A stretch of DNA of 64,000 bases from positions 1-64,000 of the forward strand of contig CAJUDH010000001.1 of the NCBI GenBank assembly GCA_910584845.1, in the 5' to 3' direction. Source of the DNA: an uncultured Lachnospiraceae bacterium (GTDB lineage: Bacteria; Bacillota; Clostridia; Lachnospirales; Lachnospiraceae). This document shows, in pieces, positions 53,180 through 61,692 of the stretch (positions are counted from its first letter, which is position 1; every line of letters starts with the position of its first letter). Position numbers and translations under genes: made by a program. The notes beneath the pieces were generated by a model. It did not search any database, had not been told where the DNA came from, and was given only the letters and a program-made list of their open reading frames with translations.

Positions 53180-54481
53180 ATGGCAATACAAGCATTATGG
53201 ATTATCCTGGCCGTATTGGCAGCCTTATTGGCCATCGGGGTGCCCATCTCCTATGCCATCGGAATCTCTTCCCTGGCCGCCATCCTTCCGGTTATGCCCC
53301 TGGATGTATCCGTCCTGACTGCTGCCCAACGGACTTTCGTGGGTATGAGCAAATTCACTTTAACTGCCATACCCTTTTTCATCCTGGCCGGGAATTTGAT
53401 GAACCAAGGGGGCATCGCCCGGCGGCTGGTAGATTTCGTATTGGCGTTATTGGGGAAGCTTCCCGGGGCCCTGCTGGTGGCTAATGTAGGGGCAAATGCC
53501 TTGTTCGGGGCCATCTCCGGCTCCGCATCGGCGGCCGCCGCCGCGGTGGGGAGCATGGTGCGGGAAGGGGAAGAAGAACAAGGCTATGACCCTGCGCTCT
53601 GCGCTGCCACCAACGGCGCTTCTGCCCCGTCGGGGCTCCTTATCCCCCCGTCCAATGCATTGATTACCTATTCCCTGGTCTCCGGGGGCACATCCGTGGC
53701 CGCCTTGTTCCTGGCAGGATACCTGCCTGGCCTGATTTGGGCCCTGTGCTGCATCCTGGTCGCCATGGCCCTGGCAAAAAAGAACGGGTATGGCAGTATG
53801 GCGCCAAACGCAGGGGCATCCAGCCTGTTGTCCGCCACATTGCAGGCAATCCCTTCCCTGTCTTTAATCTTGGTCGTCATCGGCGGCATTGTCGCCGGCA
53901 TGTTCACCGCCACGGAAGGGTCGGCCATCGCCGTGGCGTATGCGCTCATCCTGGGGGTTTGTTACCGGAACATTACATGGAAATCCTTTTGGGCCATTGT
54001 AGTGGACAGTGCAAAAATGAGCGGTATGATCGTCTTCCTCATCGGCGTGTCCAACATTATGGGGTGGGTCATGGCCTTTACCCAGATCCCCCAGGCCATC
54101 GCCCAAGGCTTATTAGGCTTAACCAGCAACCCGGTCCTGATTTTATTAATCATGAACCTGATCCTCCTGATAGCCGGTACCTTTATGGATGTAACCCCGG
54201 CGATCCTGATCTTTACCCCACTGTTTCTACCCGTGGTTAAAACCTTTGGCATGAGCCCGGTGCAATTTGGCCTGATCTTGGTCTACAACCTGTGTATTGG
54301 CAACATTACGCCGCCGGTAGGCAACACGCTGTTCGTCTCCATTAAGGTTGGGAAAACCTCCCTTGCTAAAGTCATGCCCTATATGTTGATGTACTATGCA
54401 GCAATCCTGGCCGGGCTATTGCTGGTAACTTATGTACCAATGGTAAGCCTTTGGCTCCCTATGCTGGCCGGGATGGTTTAA
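53180..54481 (+). CDS. dctM: TRAP transporter large permease
   Basis: A 433-residue protein with about twelve membrane segments. Conserved features include MSKFTLTAIPFFILAGNLM, AISGSASAAAAAVGSMV, and ITPPVGNTLFVS. It transports a carboxylate or sugar acid with sodium. The start at 53180 follows the dctQ stop by 1 bp; an alternative 8 codons earlier overlaps dctQ. It ends the operon; a hairpin follows at 54547-54649. Confidence 0.93.
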   Translation: MAIQALWIILAVLAALLAIGVPISYAIGISSLAAILPVMPLDVSVLTAAQRTFVGMSKFTLTAIPFFILAGNLMNQGGIARRLVDFVLALLGKLPGALLVANVGANALFGAISGSASAAAAAVGSMVREGEEEQGYDPALCAATNGASAPSGLLIPPSNALITYSLVSGGTSVAALFLAGYLPGLIWALCCILVAMALAKKNGYGSMAPNAGASSLLSATLQAIPSLSLILVVIGGIVAGMFTATEGSAIAVAYALILGVCYRNITWKSFWAIVVDSAKMSGMIVFLIGVSNIMGWVMAFTQIPQAIAQGLLGLTSNPVLILLIMNLILLIAGTFMDVTPAILIFTPLFLPVVKTFGMSPVQFGLILVYNLCIGNITPPVGNTLFVSIKVGKTSLAKVMPYMLMYYAAILAGLLLVTYVPMVSLWLPMLAGMV

Positions 54482-54546
54482 CCAGAGTAGGGGGCCGGAC
54501 AGGCGCTTAAACCCGGATCGGCTTGGGGCCTCTCCTTAAAAGCCAG

Positions 54547-54649
54547 AAAACGAGGCGGCTGCAAAAACGGAAATCCACAATATAAGGTAAATGTACCAAC
54601 GGCACTGCCATAATTTGTGGAATCCGCTATCTTGCAACCGCCTCGTTTT
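54547..54649. terminator. 103-bp imperfect hairpin between convergent dctM and NlpC/P60 genes
   Basis: AAAACGAGGCGGCTGCAA (54547-54564) pairs with TTGCAACCGCCTCGTTTT (54632-54649) with one mismatch, and the pairing continues inside (GGAAATCCACAA with TTGTGGAATCC). T-runs flank both sides, so it can end both converging transcripts, but its length and paired ends also resemble a small palindromic mobile element. Confidence 0.6.
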
Positions 54650-54689
54650 AACGTCCCTGTTACCGGGGCCAAAACGTTTTCAGGGATTT

Positions 54690-55742
54690 TTAATCCCCCA
54701 ATACATTCATAATCCTCACCGGGGTCCGGTAATACATGTCGGATTCGGTTATCCCCACCCTTTCGTTGGAGGCATGGACTACACGGCCGTTCCCGGCATA
54801 AATGGCCACATGGTTGACCGATCTTCCGTTGCTGTAAAAAACCAGGTCACCCGGCCTGGCGTCCTCTGGCGAAACCGCCCGGCCCTGGGTAGACTGCTCG
54901 GCCGCTGTCCGGTTCAGGTATACGTCAGCCGTGTGGCCTAATATGTATCTGGTAAACCCGGAACAGTCCACCCCTGTATGCGGGTCGTTTCCGCCATAGA
55001 CATAGGCATTGCCAATATATTGGCGGGCGTTGCTCACAATGGCCACCCTTAAAGCTTGTTTCTGCGCCTTTTCTGCCGCCACTGCCTCTTTCTTGTCTTC
55101 AATCAAAGTCAAATAACGGTCATATTCGCCAGTTTTTTCCGAAAGGCTGTTTTGCAGGAAACTTAGCTCTGCCTGTATGGCCCGGAAGCTGGCTGTGTTT
55201 TCCGCATAAACCCTGGGAAGCGCGGTAGAAGCGATGCGCACGCCCCCTGTGCCTTTTGCCGTGGTGGAGGCGCCTTGCCTCAAAGCGCTTTCTTCCCCTT
55301 CCGGCCCCGGATCTCCATTATCATCCTCCGTGAGTATATCTTGCATTTTCAACTCCTGCCGGATCTGGTCCTCCCTCTCTACCAGCTCTTCCAATTCTTT
55401 GATCGTATTTCTGGTCCTCTGTTCCAGTTCCTGGAGCTCCTGTGCCTGAACCTCCCTGGCCTGCCGTAGATTTTCATTTTCCTCGTCTGCCAGCTGCTTT
55501 TGCTGTGTCAACAATTCCCACTCCTGTTCCAGCATCTCCTTTTCTTTTTGGACTTGTGCCAATTGATGGCGGGATCCGGCAAAAAACAGGCAGGCGCCGG
55601 ACAACGCCAAAATAGCCAGGAAAACAAGCCCGAAAGTCCAGACAGGGGTTTTAAAATGTATCGGCTTTTTCTGTGAGTGCGGAAGCAGCATGACCGTATA
55701 ATTTAAGGAAATACGTTCTTTTTTAAATTTTTTCCATTCCAT
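54690..55742 (-). CDS. membrane-anchored coiled-coil NlpC/P60 peptidoglycan hydrolase
   Basis: A 350-residue protein: one transmembrane helix (residues about 34-54), a long coiled coil (about 60-130), a Gly/Glu linker, a second helical stretch, then a C-terminal NlpC/P60 domain. The catalytic Cys is in GVDCSGF and the His in VNHVAIYAGNG. It is encoded 47 bp after a bactofilin gene on the same strand. Bactofilin-hydrolase pairs (for example BacA with LmdC) shape the wall in other bacteria, so the same role is a fair inference. Confidence 0.9.
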   Translation of the reverse strand: MEWKKFKKERISLNYTVMLLPHSQKKPIHFKTPVWTFGLVFLAILALSGACLFFAGSRHQLAQVQKEKEMLEQEWELLTQQKQLADEENENLRQAREVQAQELQELEQRTRNTIKELEELVEREDQIRQELKMQDILTEDDNGDPGPEGEESALRQGASTTAKGTGGVRIASTALPRVYAENTASFRAIQAELSFLQNSLSEKTGEYDRYLTLIEDKKEAVAAEKAQKQALRVAIVSNARQYIGNAYVYGGNDPHTGVDCSGFTRYILGHTADVYLNRTAAEQSTQGRAVSPEDARPGDLVFYSNGRSVNHVAIYAGNGRVVHASNERVGITESDMYYRTPVRIMNVLGD

Positions 55743-55789
55743 CTATATAAGGATCTCCTTTTCCGCTGCGCTGCCGTCAAAAGTCAACA

Positions 55790-56359
55790 TTAAGATTTCT
55801 TGTTTTTTTCTGCCGGGCTTGGTTTGGCTTCCGAAGCCCCCCGCTTGGCCCCGGAAGCCTCCGGGCCGGATTTGGCTGCCTCCTGCCTGTCCGCAGGGGG
55901 AGCCTGCTTCGTTGCGGCTGCCTCCCCGGCGGCTTTTCCCTCTATGGGCTGGCCTTTATCTGGCGCCAGGGTAGCCGTGTTGAATTTATCCAAATCCTCC
56001 TTTTCCACTGCCACTTCCATGCTGCAATTGCCCTTAAAAGAAGCGCCCTCATCAATTACCAAAGTCTTAGTGAACAAATCGCCCAAAACACGGCCTGTCT
56101 CAGTAAGCTCAATCCGGCGCACTGCCCTAAGGTTGCCATATACCGTCCCGGCTACCAGGATCTCAACGGCGTTAATGTCCCCTTTTACCACGCCATGCTC
56201 CCCGACGATGACCGAACTTTCCGAAAGGATCTCCCCCCGCAGCAAACCGTCAATCCTTGTTGAATCCGAAGCAGAAAGAACCCCTTCAATTTTAGAATTT
56301 TCGCCAATAATCGTATTAATAATCCCGGTAGCCTCACTCTTCTTTTTCGAATTAAACAT
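55790..56359 (-). CDS. bactofilin (polymer-forming cytoskeletal protein)
   Basis: A 189-residue protein; the start MFNSKKKSEATGIINTIIGE has GGGAGG upstream. The central beta-helical bactofilin domain (about residues 17-110) shows the repeating hydrophobic pattern and Gly turns (RIDGLLRGEI, GVVKGDINAVEILVAGTVYG). The C-terminal 70 residues are a disordered Ala/Lys/Pro/Glu-rich tail. It polymerises without nucleotide and probably positions the adjacent NlpC/P60 enzyme. Confidence 0.92.
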   Translation of the reverse strand: MFNSKKKSEATGIINTIIGENSKIEGVLSASDSTRIDGLLRGEILSESSVIVGEHGVVKGDINAVEILVAGTVYGNLRAVRRIELTETGRVLGDLFTKTLVIDEGASFKGNCSMEVAVEKEDLDKFNTATLAPDKGQPIEGKAAGEAAATKQAPPADRQEAAKSGPEASGAKRGASEAKPSPAEKNKKS

Positions 56360-56616
56360 ATATATTCCTCCCTTAGCCAAATTTCTATTCTATAAACTGA
56401 TTTAACATTTTATCTATTTTAATACTTTTTGAATAAAAAAACAATACAAATTAACACTTTTGTAAAATTTGGCGATTTATGTCGAATCAGGAACTGGCAC
56501 AATTACAGGCATTGGGAAAGCAATTTTCAGGCATCCCCTAAAAATATGCCTGCGGTTTCCCCGCACCCCTGTGCGTGATTTTGGGAAAGCATTTATCAGG
56601 CATACTTCAAAATACC

Positions 56617-56645
56617 ATGACAGGAAAGGGAGATTGGTGTATAAT
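56617..56645 (+). promoter_or_regulatory. sigma-A-type promoter of the deacetylase gene
   Basis: ATGACA (56617-56622) and TATAAT (56640-56645) are 17 bp apart, 50 bp upstream of the ATG. Confidence 0.65.
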
Positions 56646-56694
56646 GGAAACCACTTGCAGGATCTGCAAAGGAGCAAGGCAAAGGAGGACCCCT

Positions 56695-57831
56695 ATGAAA
56701 AAATGGGAGAAATTTGTGTTTTCGTTGACAATCGCTGTTTCCCTTATTTCCCTGCCCGCTTTCGGCGCTATGCGGGCAGCCAGCCAGCCGGTTATGGATG
56801 GGACGGAACGGGAATGGGTTAACATGGGCCAAGGGCCGGGAGAAGCCGTTTGGGTAGAAGATCCAAACGGGCCGGACCCCCAAGGCCCCCCTGCCTTCGA
56901 CGAAGGAGGTGCCCCCACAGGGGAAGAAGCCCCTGCCCCTTCTCCGGTCATTGAGGCCGGGGAAAGCCGCCAGGAAGAAGCTATGCAGGCCGGGGAAGAA
57001 AACCGGTTGGCAGAAGAAGCCGCCAGGCAGGCAGAAGAAGCACGGTTGGCAGAGGAAGCCGCCAGGCAGGCAGAAGAAGCACGGTTGGCAGAGGAAGCTG
57101 CCAGGCAGGCAGAAGAAGCACGGTTGGCAGAGGAAGCTGCCAGGCAGGCAGAAGAAGCACGGTTAGCACAGGAAGCTGCCAGACAGGCAGAGGAAGCCCG
57201 GTTGGCCGGAGGCCGGCAGGTCGACCCTTCCCGCCCTATGGTGGCGCTGACCTTTGACGACGGCCCCCAGCCATCCGTAGGGAACCGCATTATGGACTGC
57301 CTCGCACAGTATGGGGGAAAGGCCACCTTTTTCCTGGTGGGAGACCGGGTGGCCCCATATGCATCCGAAGTACAGCGGATGGTAGCCGAAGGGCATGAAG
57401 TCGCCAACCACAGCATGAACCACAAATATTTGCAAAAACTGGGGGCCGCACAGATCCAGGCCCAAGTAGCCTTATGCAATGATGCGATTGAAGCGGCCTG
57501 TGGCGTGCGCCCCAAAATCATGCGCCTTCCGGGCGGAAACCATAATGCCACGGTCCGCGCCAATACCCATATGCCCATGATCCAGTGGAATATCGACACG
57601 TTGGACTGGAAAACCAAAAACGCCCAAAAAACCATCCAATCCGTATTGGGCCGCGTAAAAGACGGCGATGTGGTACTGATGCATGAGCTGTACAGCCAAA
57701 CCGGCGACGCCGCACTGCAGCTTATCCCGGAACTGGTAAACCGCGGATACCAATTAGTGACGGTCAGTGAAATGGCAGCCGCCAAAGGCTATCCCCTGGT
57801 GGCCGGGAATTTATATTCCTCATTCCCCTAA
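56695..57831 (+). CDS. secreted polysaccharide deacetylase with coiled-coil repeats
   Basis: A 378-residue exported protein; the start MKKWEKFVFSLTIAVSL has AAAGGAGG upstream and a signal peptide ending near AFG. Residues about 100-170 contain five 13-residue LAEEAARQAEEAR repeats (39-bp DNA repeats), a helical stalk. The NodB domain has TFDDGPQPS, HSMNH (metal His pair), RLPGG and a C-terminal GDVVLMHELY. It probably removes N-acetyl groups from peptidoglycan or surface glycan. It is divergent from the bactofilin gene. Confidence 0.92.
   Translation: MKKWEKFVFSLTIAVSLISLPAFGAMRAASQPVMDGTEREWVNMGQGPGEAVWVEDPNGPDPQGPPAFDEGGAPTGEEAPAPSPVIEAGESRQEEAMQAGEENRLAEEAARQAEEARLAEEAARQAEEARLAEEAARQAEEARLAEEAARQAEEARLAQEAARQAEEARLAGGRQVDPSRPMVALTFDDGPQPSVGNRIMDCLAQYGGKATFFLVGDRVAPYASEVQRMVAEGHEVANHSMNHKYLQKLGAAQIQAQVALCNDAIEAACGVRPKIMRLPGGNHNATVRANTHMPMIQWNIDTLDWKTKNAQKTIQSVLGRVKDGDVVLMHELYSQTGDAALQLIPELVNRGYQLVTVSEMAAAKGYPLVAGNLYSSFP
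56999..57206 (+). repeat. 39-bp tandem repeats inside the deacetylase gene
   Basis: About five in-frame copies encode LAEEAARQAEEAR (last copy with LAQ). The high DNA identity between copies makes copy-number change by slippage likely. Confidence 0.8.
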
Positions 57832-57841
57832 AGAACAAAGA

Positions 57842-58114
57842 GTCCGATAAACCGGACCCTTGCGCCGGAGCGCGTCTACGTCAGCAGACTTTCCCTTAAG
57901 CGCGAAGTGCGCATCCCCTGGAGGGGGGTTGCTTTATAGGGCACAATTTCCTATAAAGTAAAAAGAATCCTGCTGCGCAGGACCCCGCCTGCAGCGGACC
58001 ACTTTCACGGCGGGATCCCACTCCGCCGCAATGCGGTCCTGCCGGAAGGCTTTTGTCCTATAGGGCAAACTTTCCTACCGAATAAAAAAGATCCTGCCCT
58101 GCAGGATCTTTTTT
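57842..58114. repeat. hairpin-rich spacer with a 50-bp diverged direct repeat
   Basis: Two related segments, about 57932-57982 and 58057-58106, share the order CTATAGGGCA...TTTCCTA...AAAAA...ATCCTGC...GCAGGA. The first contains a perfect CTTTATAGG/CCTATAAAG hairpin (57932-57940, 57950-57958). Further hairpins are GTCCG/CGGAC (57842-57857) and the terminator at 58084-58114. It separates two convergent genes and no gene is seen. Confidence 0.5.
58084..58114. terminator. bidirectional terminator, 13-bp A/T-flanked stem
   Basis: AAAAAAGATCCTG (58084-58096) pairs perfectly with CAGGATCTTTTTT (58102-58114), giving a strong stem with T-runs in both directions between convergent genes. Confidence 0.88.
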
Positions 58115-58119
58115 CCCCG

Positions 58120-58716
58120 CTACATAAACGGCAGGATCCGTTCCCCCCCTAATTCTTTTACTTCCTCTTCTTGATGTGTAGCTACCACCAACAGCCTTCC
58201 CCCTATTTTCCGTTTTACATAGCCTATTACCTGGCGTCGGGTCTCTTCATCCAGCCCGGTAAACGGCTCATCCATTAAAATGCCGCAGGAAGGCGCCAGC
58301 AGGCTGCGGGCGATGGCCACCCTCCTCCTCATGCCGCCGCTAAGGGTGCTCACCGGGCGGGCAACCGATTCCAAAGGCAGCAGGCAAGACAGTTCCCTGG
58401 CGATTTCTTCCCGGCCCATGGCCTTCCCCACCACCAACGATACGTTTTCCAGGGGGGAAAAGGATTCGCACAGCCGGTCTTCCTGAAAAACGGCAGTCAA
58501 CCGGCCCTTTGGCATGGGGCGGTAACAAATGGTGCCTTCGTCAGGCTTTTCCAAACCCAGCAAAATCCGGAACAGGGTTGTCTTCCCTATGCCGGAAGCC
58601 CCCATCAGGCAATAGGCCCGCCCTGATACTAAAGTCAAATCCAACCCGTCCCACAGGGGAAGGCCCCCGTAGGATTTGGACAGGTTGCGTATAACTAACT
58701 GAAACGGAAGCACCAT
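58120..58716 (-). CDS. ABC transporter ATPase, nitrate/sulfonate type, short
   Basis: A 198-residue ATPase. Walker A GASGIGKTT, signature TLSGGMRRRVAIARS, Walker B GILMDEPFTGLDEE and the His-switch VATHQEEE are present. It is shorter than most members (about 240-250) because the C-terminal part after the His-switch is minimal. It overlaps the permease gene by 22 bp. Part of the SBP-permease-ATPase operon at 58-60.6 kb. Confidence 0.88.
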   Translation of the reverse strand: MVLPFQLVIRNLSKSYGGLPLWDGLDLTLVSGRAYCLMGASGIGKTTLFRILLGLEKPDEGTICYRPMPKGRLTAVFQEDRLCESFSPLENVSLVVGKAMGREEIARELSCLLPLESVARPVSTLSGGMRRRVAIARSLLAPSCGILMDEPFTGLDEETRRQVIGYVKRKIGGRLLVVATHQEEEVKELGGERILPFM

Positions 58717-59450
58717 CGAGCCCCTTTCTCCAAAAAAAGCAGGAAAATTTTTTCAAAAAAACCGCTGGCCAGGATAATGACCAAAGTCCACGCAAACAAA
58801 TCGGCGGTGCTTAGATAAATTTTTGCCATATACAAATGTTCCCCTATGGTATGGGACGGCACCCCGATCACCTCTGCCGCTATGCCGGACTTCCACCCCA
58901 TGCCCAGCGCCACGCGGCATCCGCTTATGAGATAAGGCAGGAGGGATGGGACAAAAATACAGCGCAGCTTCCCGGCCGGCCCCACGGAAAATACCTGCGC
59001 CATCTCCAGCAGTTTTTTATCCGCACTCTCCAGGCCGGCAATGGTATTCACATATAAGACGGGGAAGACGACAAGGAAGGAAATTAAGGTTGCCAGATTT
59101 TTCGATCCGGCCCAAATCAGGGCGAGGATGACAAAAGAAGCCACCGGCACCGATTTCATCAGCAAAATAACCGGGGCCAAAAACTCCCGCAGCACCCCGA
59201 ACCGGTAGGCCAGGCCCCCGGCAACAACCCCAAAGGCAAAAGCCGCCGAAAAACCCAGGCTGATTTTACCGAGGGACCCCCCTACCGACAGCCAAAACGC
59301 CCCCGTAGGGACCAGGGCAAAAAAAGAACGCGCCACATCCCAGGGCCCTACGAAAACGATGGCATTGTCAATCGTCCAATCGGCAATCTGCCACATAACC
59401 ACCCAAAACAGTAAAATCCCGGCTTTCCGTAATTCTGGCCCTTTGGACAT
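58695..59450 (-). CDS. ABC transporter permease, SsuC/ThiX-like
   Basis: The 251-residue start MSKGPELRKAGILLFWV has GGAAGGAG upstream; an earlier in-frame ATG is less well placed. It has about six membrane segments and the EAA loop (KLLEMAQVFSVGPAGKLRCIF). It pairs with the short ATPase and an SsuA/THI5-like binding protein. The ligand is unknown; pyrimidine, sulfonate or similar small compounds are typical. Confidence 0.87.
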   Translation of the reverse strand: MSKGPELRKAGILLFWVVMWQIADWTIDNAIVFVGPWDVARSFFALVPTGAFWLSVGGSLGKISLGFSAAFAFGVVAGGLAYRFGVLREFLAPVILLMKSVPVASFVILALIWAGSKNLATLISFLVVFPVLYVNTIAGLESADKKLLEMAQVFSVGPAGKLRCIFVPSLLPYLISGCRVALGMGWKSGIAAEVIGVPSHTIGEHLYMAKIYLSTADLFAWTLVIILASGFFEKIFLLFLEKGARWCFRFS

Positions 59451-59542
59451 AGCCGCTCCTTCCCCGCCGCCCTTCAACCGCTGGGCGACGGCAATTTTTC
59501 TTTTTACAGGCACTTTTATAAACAGAAGGCTTCCGGCGCATA

Positions 59543-60646
59543 TTAAGGCATATAGTAAAAATCATCCCCCGGCAGCGCACCGCCTACAGAAGCCGGCTCC
59601 TGGTCAAACAGGACCTGCAGGTAGCCGCGCAGGGCAGACTCCATATCTTCTCCGGTTAAACAAGTAATATTGCAATAAGGCAACGCCTTTTGGGCAACCG
59701 ACGCTTTCTCGATAATCCCCAGCCCGGCAATCAGCTGGGCCGCCTCTGCCGGGTTGGAATCCGTAAATTCTGCAGAAACCCGGTGGTCTTCCAAAAACAA
59801 GGCAACAGCCTCTGGGTTTTCCTCTAAAAACGGCTTCCTGACAACGGTTACCCCTGTTACCAGACGGCTTTTTTCCCCGTCTTGTACCTTTTCCCATTCC
59901 TCGGTCAAATCCAACACGATTTTCAGCGCCTCATTCTGTGCACAGGCCGCAGTCACAAAAGGCTGGGGAAGCAGGCCCACGGCGTCCGGCTGCCCTTTCA
60001 ATATGGCGGCAACCTCTGCGGGCTCTGACTTAAATTCCAGCGTCAAATCATCTTCCGTCATGCCGTTGGCCGACAGCAGGTAACGGAACACATAATCCGG
60101 GGTAGTGCCTTTTCCTGTCATATAAAGGGTACGCCCTTTCAGGTCGGCAATCCCTTGAATGGAGCTGTCGGAAGCCACAATGTCCAACACACCTAAAGTA
60201 TTAATGTCAATTACGGCAATATCCCCTTGGGTTTTATTGTACAGCACACTGGCCACATTGGCCGGAAGCAGGGCAACGTCCAAATCGCCGGCCGCCACTT
60301 TGGCCAAAAGTTCGTCCGCAGCCGTAACCATTGTAAATTCATACTGGTTGTCCGTCTTCCCTTGGCTTGCCTGGTCCATCAGGTACACCAGGCCCATGGA
60401 CGTCGGCCCTTTCAGCGAACCCACCCGTAAGGCAGCCGCCCCCATAGCCCCCTCCCCGTCTTGCGAATCCGCCGGCGCTGCAGAAGAATCGGCCGTTTCC
60501 TCCCCGGAAGGATCTGGCGACGTTTCTCCCTGCGCCGTTGAAGGCGCGGCCAAAGAGGTGTCCCCGGCAGCTTTCGGGCCGGAAGAGCACCCTGCCAGTG
60601 CGCCAGCCATTACCATAGCCAATAAAACAGATACTGCTTTTTTCAT
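59543..60646 (-). CDS. SsuA/THI5-like ABC substrate-binding lipoprotein
   Basis: A 367-residue lipoprotein with signal MKKAVSVLLAMVMAGALAG and lipobox LAGC, then a Ser/Ala/Asp-rich linker and a two-lobed binding fold (VGSLKGPTSMGLVYLMDQAS; GIADLKGRTLYMTGKGT). It belongs to the NMT1/THI5 or SsuA group. It heads the three-gene ABC operon from its own promoter (60809-60837) behind the FNT transporter gene. Confidence 0.87.
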   Translation of the reverse strand: MKKAVSVLLAMVMAGALAGCSSGPKAAGDTSLAAPSTAQGETSPDPSGEETADSSAAPADSQDGEGAMGAAALRVGSLKGPTSMGLVYLMDQASQGKTDNQYEFTMVTAADELLAKVAAGDLDVALLPANVASVLYNKTQGDIAVIDINTLGVLDIVASDSSIQGIADLKGRTLYMTGKGTTPDYVFRYLLSANGMTEDDLTLEFKSEPAEVAAILKGQPDAVGLLPQPFVTAACAQNEALKIVLDLTEEWEKVQDGEKSRLVTGVTVVRKPFLEENPEAVALFLEDHRVSAEFTDSNPAEAAQLIAGLGIIEKASVAQKALPYCNITCLTGEDMESALRGYLQVLFDQEPASVGGALPGDDFYYMP

Positions 60647-60808
60647 GATTTTTCATCCTCCTTTTCTGCCTGCGCCCTTCCCTTATTGCCTAGCGGGCCG
60701 TTCCCGGGCAGCCGCCCCAAGGGGCCTGCCGCGGGGTTAGGCCTAAGAACCGCCTTCCGGCAAGCAGCCAAAACGGGCTTTCCGAAACGCCCTGGCACAG
60801 GCGCATCC

Positions 60809-60837
60809 ATTATAGCACAAACCAAAATATGTGAAAA
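60809..60837 (-). promoter_or_regulatory. promoter of the SsuA/THI5-like ABC operon
   Basis: On the minus strand TTTTCA (60837-60832) and TATAAT (60814-60809) are 17 bp apart, with TGC before the -10 (extended -10). It lies about 160 bp upstream of the binding-protein start. Confidence 0.6.
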
Positions 60838-60879
60838 GGGAGGAATCCCGATCCTATATAGAAATGACACGCCAGGCAT

Positions 60880-61692
60880 TTATCCCTGCCGGTCCAACCG
60901 CAGATACGCCAGCCAATATGCCACGCCCACCAGCAAAGACCCTCCCACTACGTTGCCCAAAGTTACCGGAACCAGGTTCTTGAAAAAGAAGCTCCCCCAG
61001 GTAAGGCCGTTTCCCGCCCCGTCGGCAAGCATAGCCGAAGTAACCGGATCCGCCATAGCAAAAATCCCTACCGGGCAATAAAACATATTGGCAATGCTGT
61101 GTTCAAACCCGCAGACCACAAATACTACAATGGGGTAAAACAAGGCGGTTACTTTGCCCGCCACATCCCTGGCGGCAAAGCTTACCCAGACTGCCAGGCA
61201 AACCAACATATTACAAAGGACCCCTTTCAAAAAAGCGTCCCAAAAAGGCATGGAAACTTTAGCCTGGGCGGCCTGGACCGAAGCCGCCGCCAAAGCCCCT
61301 TCAAAAAGGCATAGCTGGTGGCTCCTTACCACCATCCAGGCGATAAAGACACTTCCTGCCAGGTTCCCCAGGTAGACAATCCCCCAATTCCTCATCATGG
61401 CCCTGACGGAAAGTTCCTTTTCCAAGACAGGGATCACCAGCAGGCAGTTGCCGGTAAACAGCTCACTCCCCGCCAAAAGCACCAGAGTAAGCCCTGCCGG
61501 AAAAATGCAGGCCCCCACCAGCTTCCCTGCCGAACCGCCTATGGTACAGGAAGCCGTGGAAGCCCCGCTTCCCGCCAGCGCAATGAACATCCCGGCCATG
61601 GCAGCCAGCAAAAATGTCTTACCCGCCCCCATGGCAGCCTTTTTCTTTCCCGCCTCAATATAATTCTTTGCAACCTCTCCTGGTAAATTCAT
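60880..61692 (-). CDS. formate/nitrite transporter (FNT) family protein
   Basis: A 270-residue membrane channel with six segments. Family motifs AGSELFTGNCLL, GVLCNMLVCLAVWVS and FEHSIANMFYCPVGI (with the central His) are present. It moves formate or related small anions. It overlaps the PHP gene by 4 bp and is the last gene of the hydrogenase-type operon, so formate/hydrogen metabolism is a plausible context. Confidence 0.9.
   Translation of the reverse strand: MNLPGEVAKNYIEAGKKKAAMGAGKTFLLAAMAGMFIALAGSGASTASCTIGGSAGKLVGACIFPAGLTLVLLAGSELFTGNCLLVIPVLEKELSVRAMMRNWGIVYLGNLAGSVFIAWMVVRSHQLCLFEGALAAASVQAAQAKVSMPFWDAFLKGVLCNMLVCLAVWVSFAARDVAGKVTALFYPIVVFVVCGFEHSIANMFYCPVGIFAMADPVTSAMLADGAGNGLTWGSFFFKNLVPVTLGNVVGGSLLVGVAYWLAYLRLDRQG

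Noticed and set aside
56607..57785. 392-residue minus-strand frame opposite the deacetylase gene
   Set aside because: Open only because of the repeat composition of the plus-strand gene; the plus frame has signal peptide and all NodB motifs.
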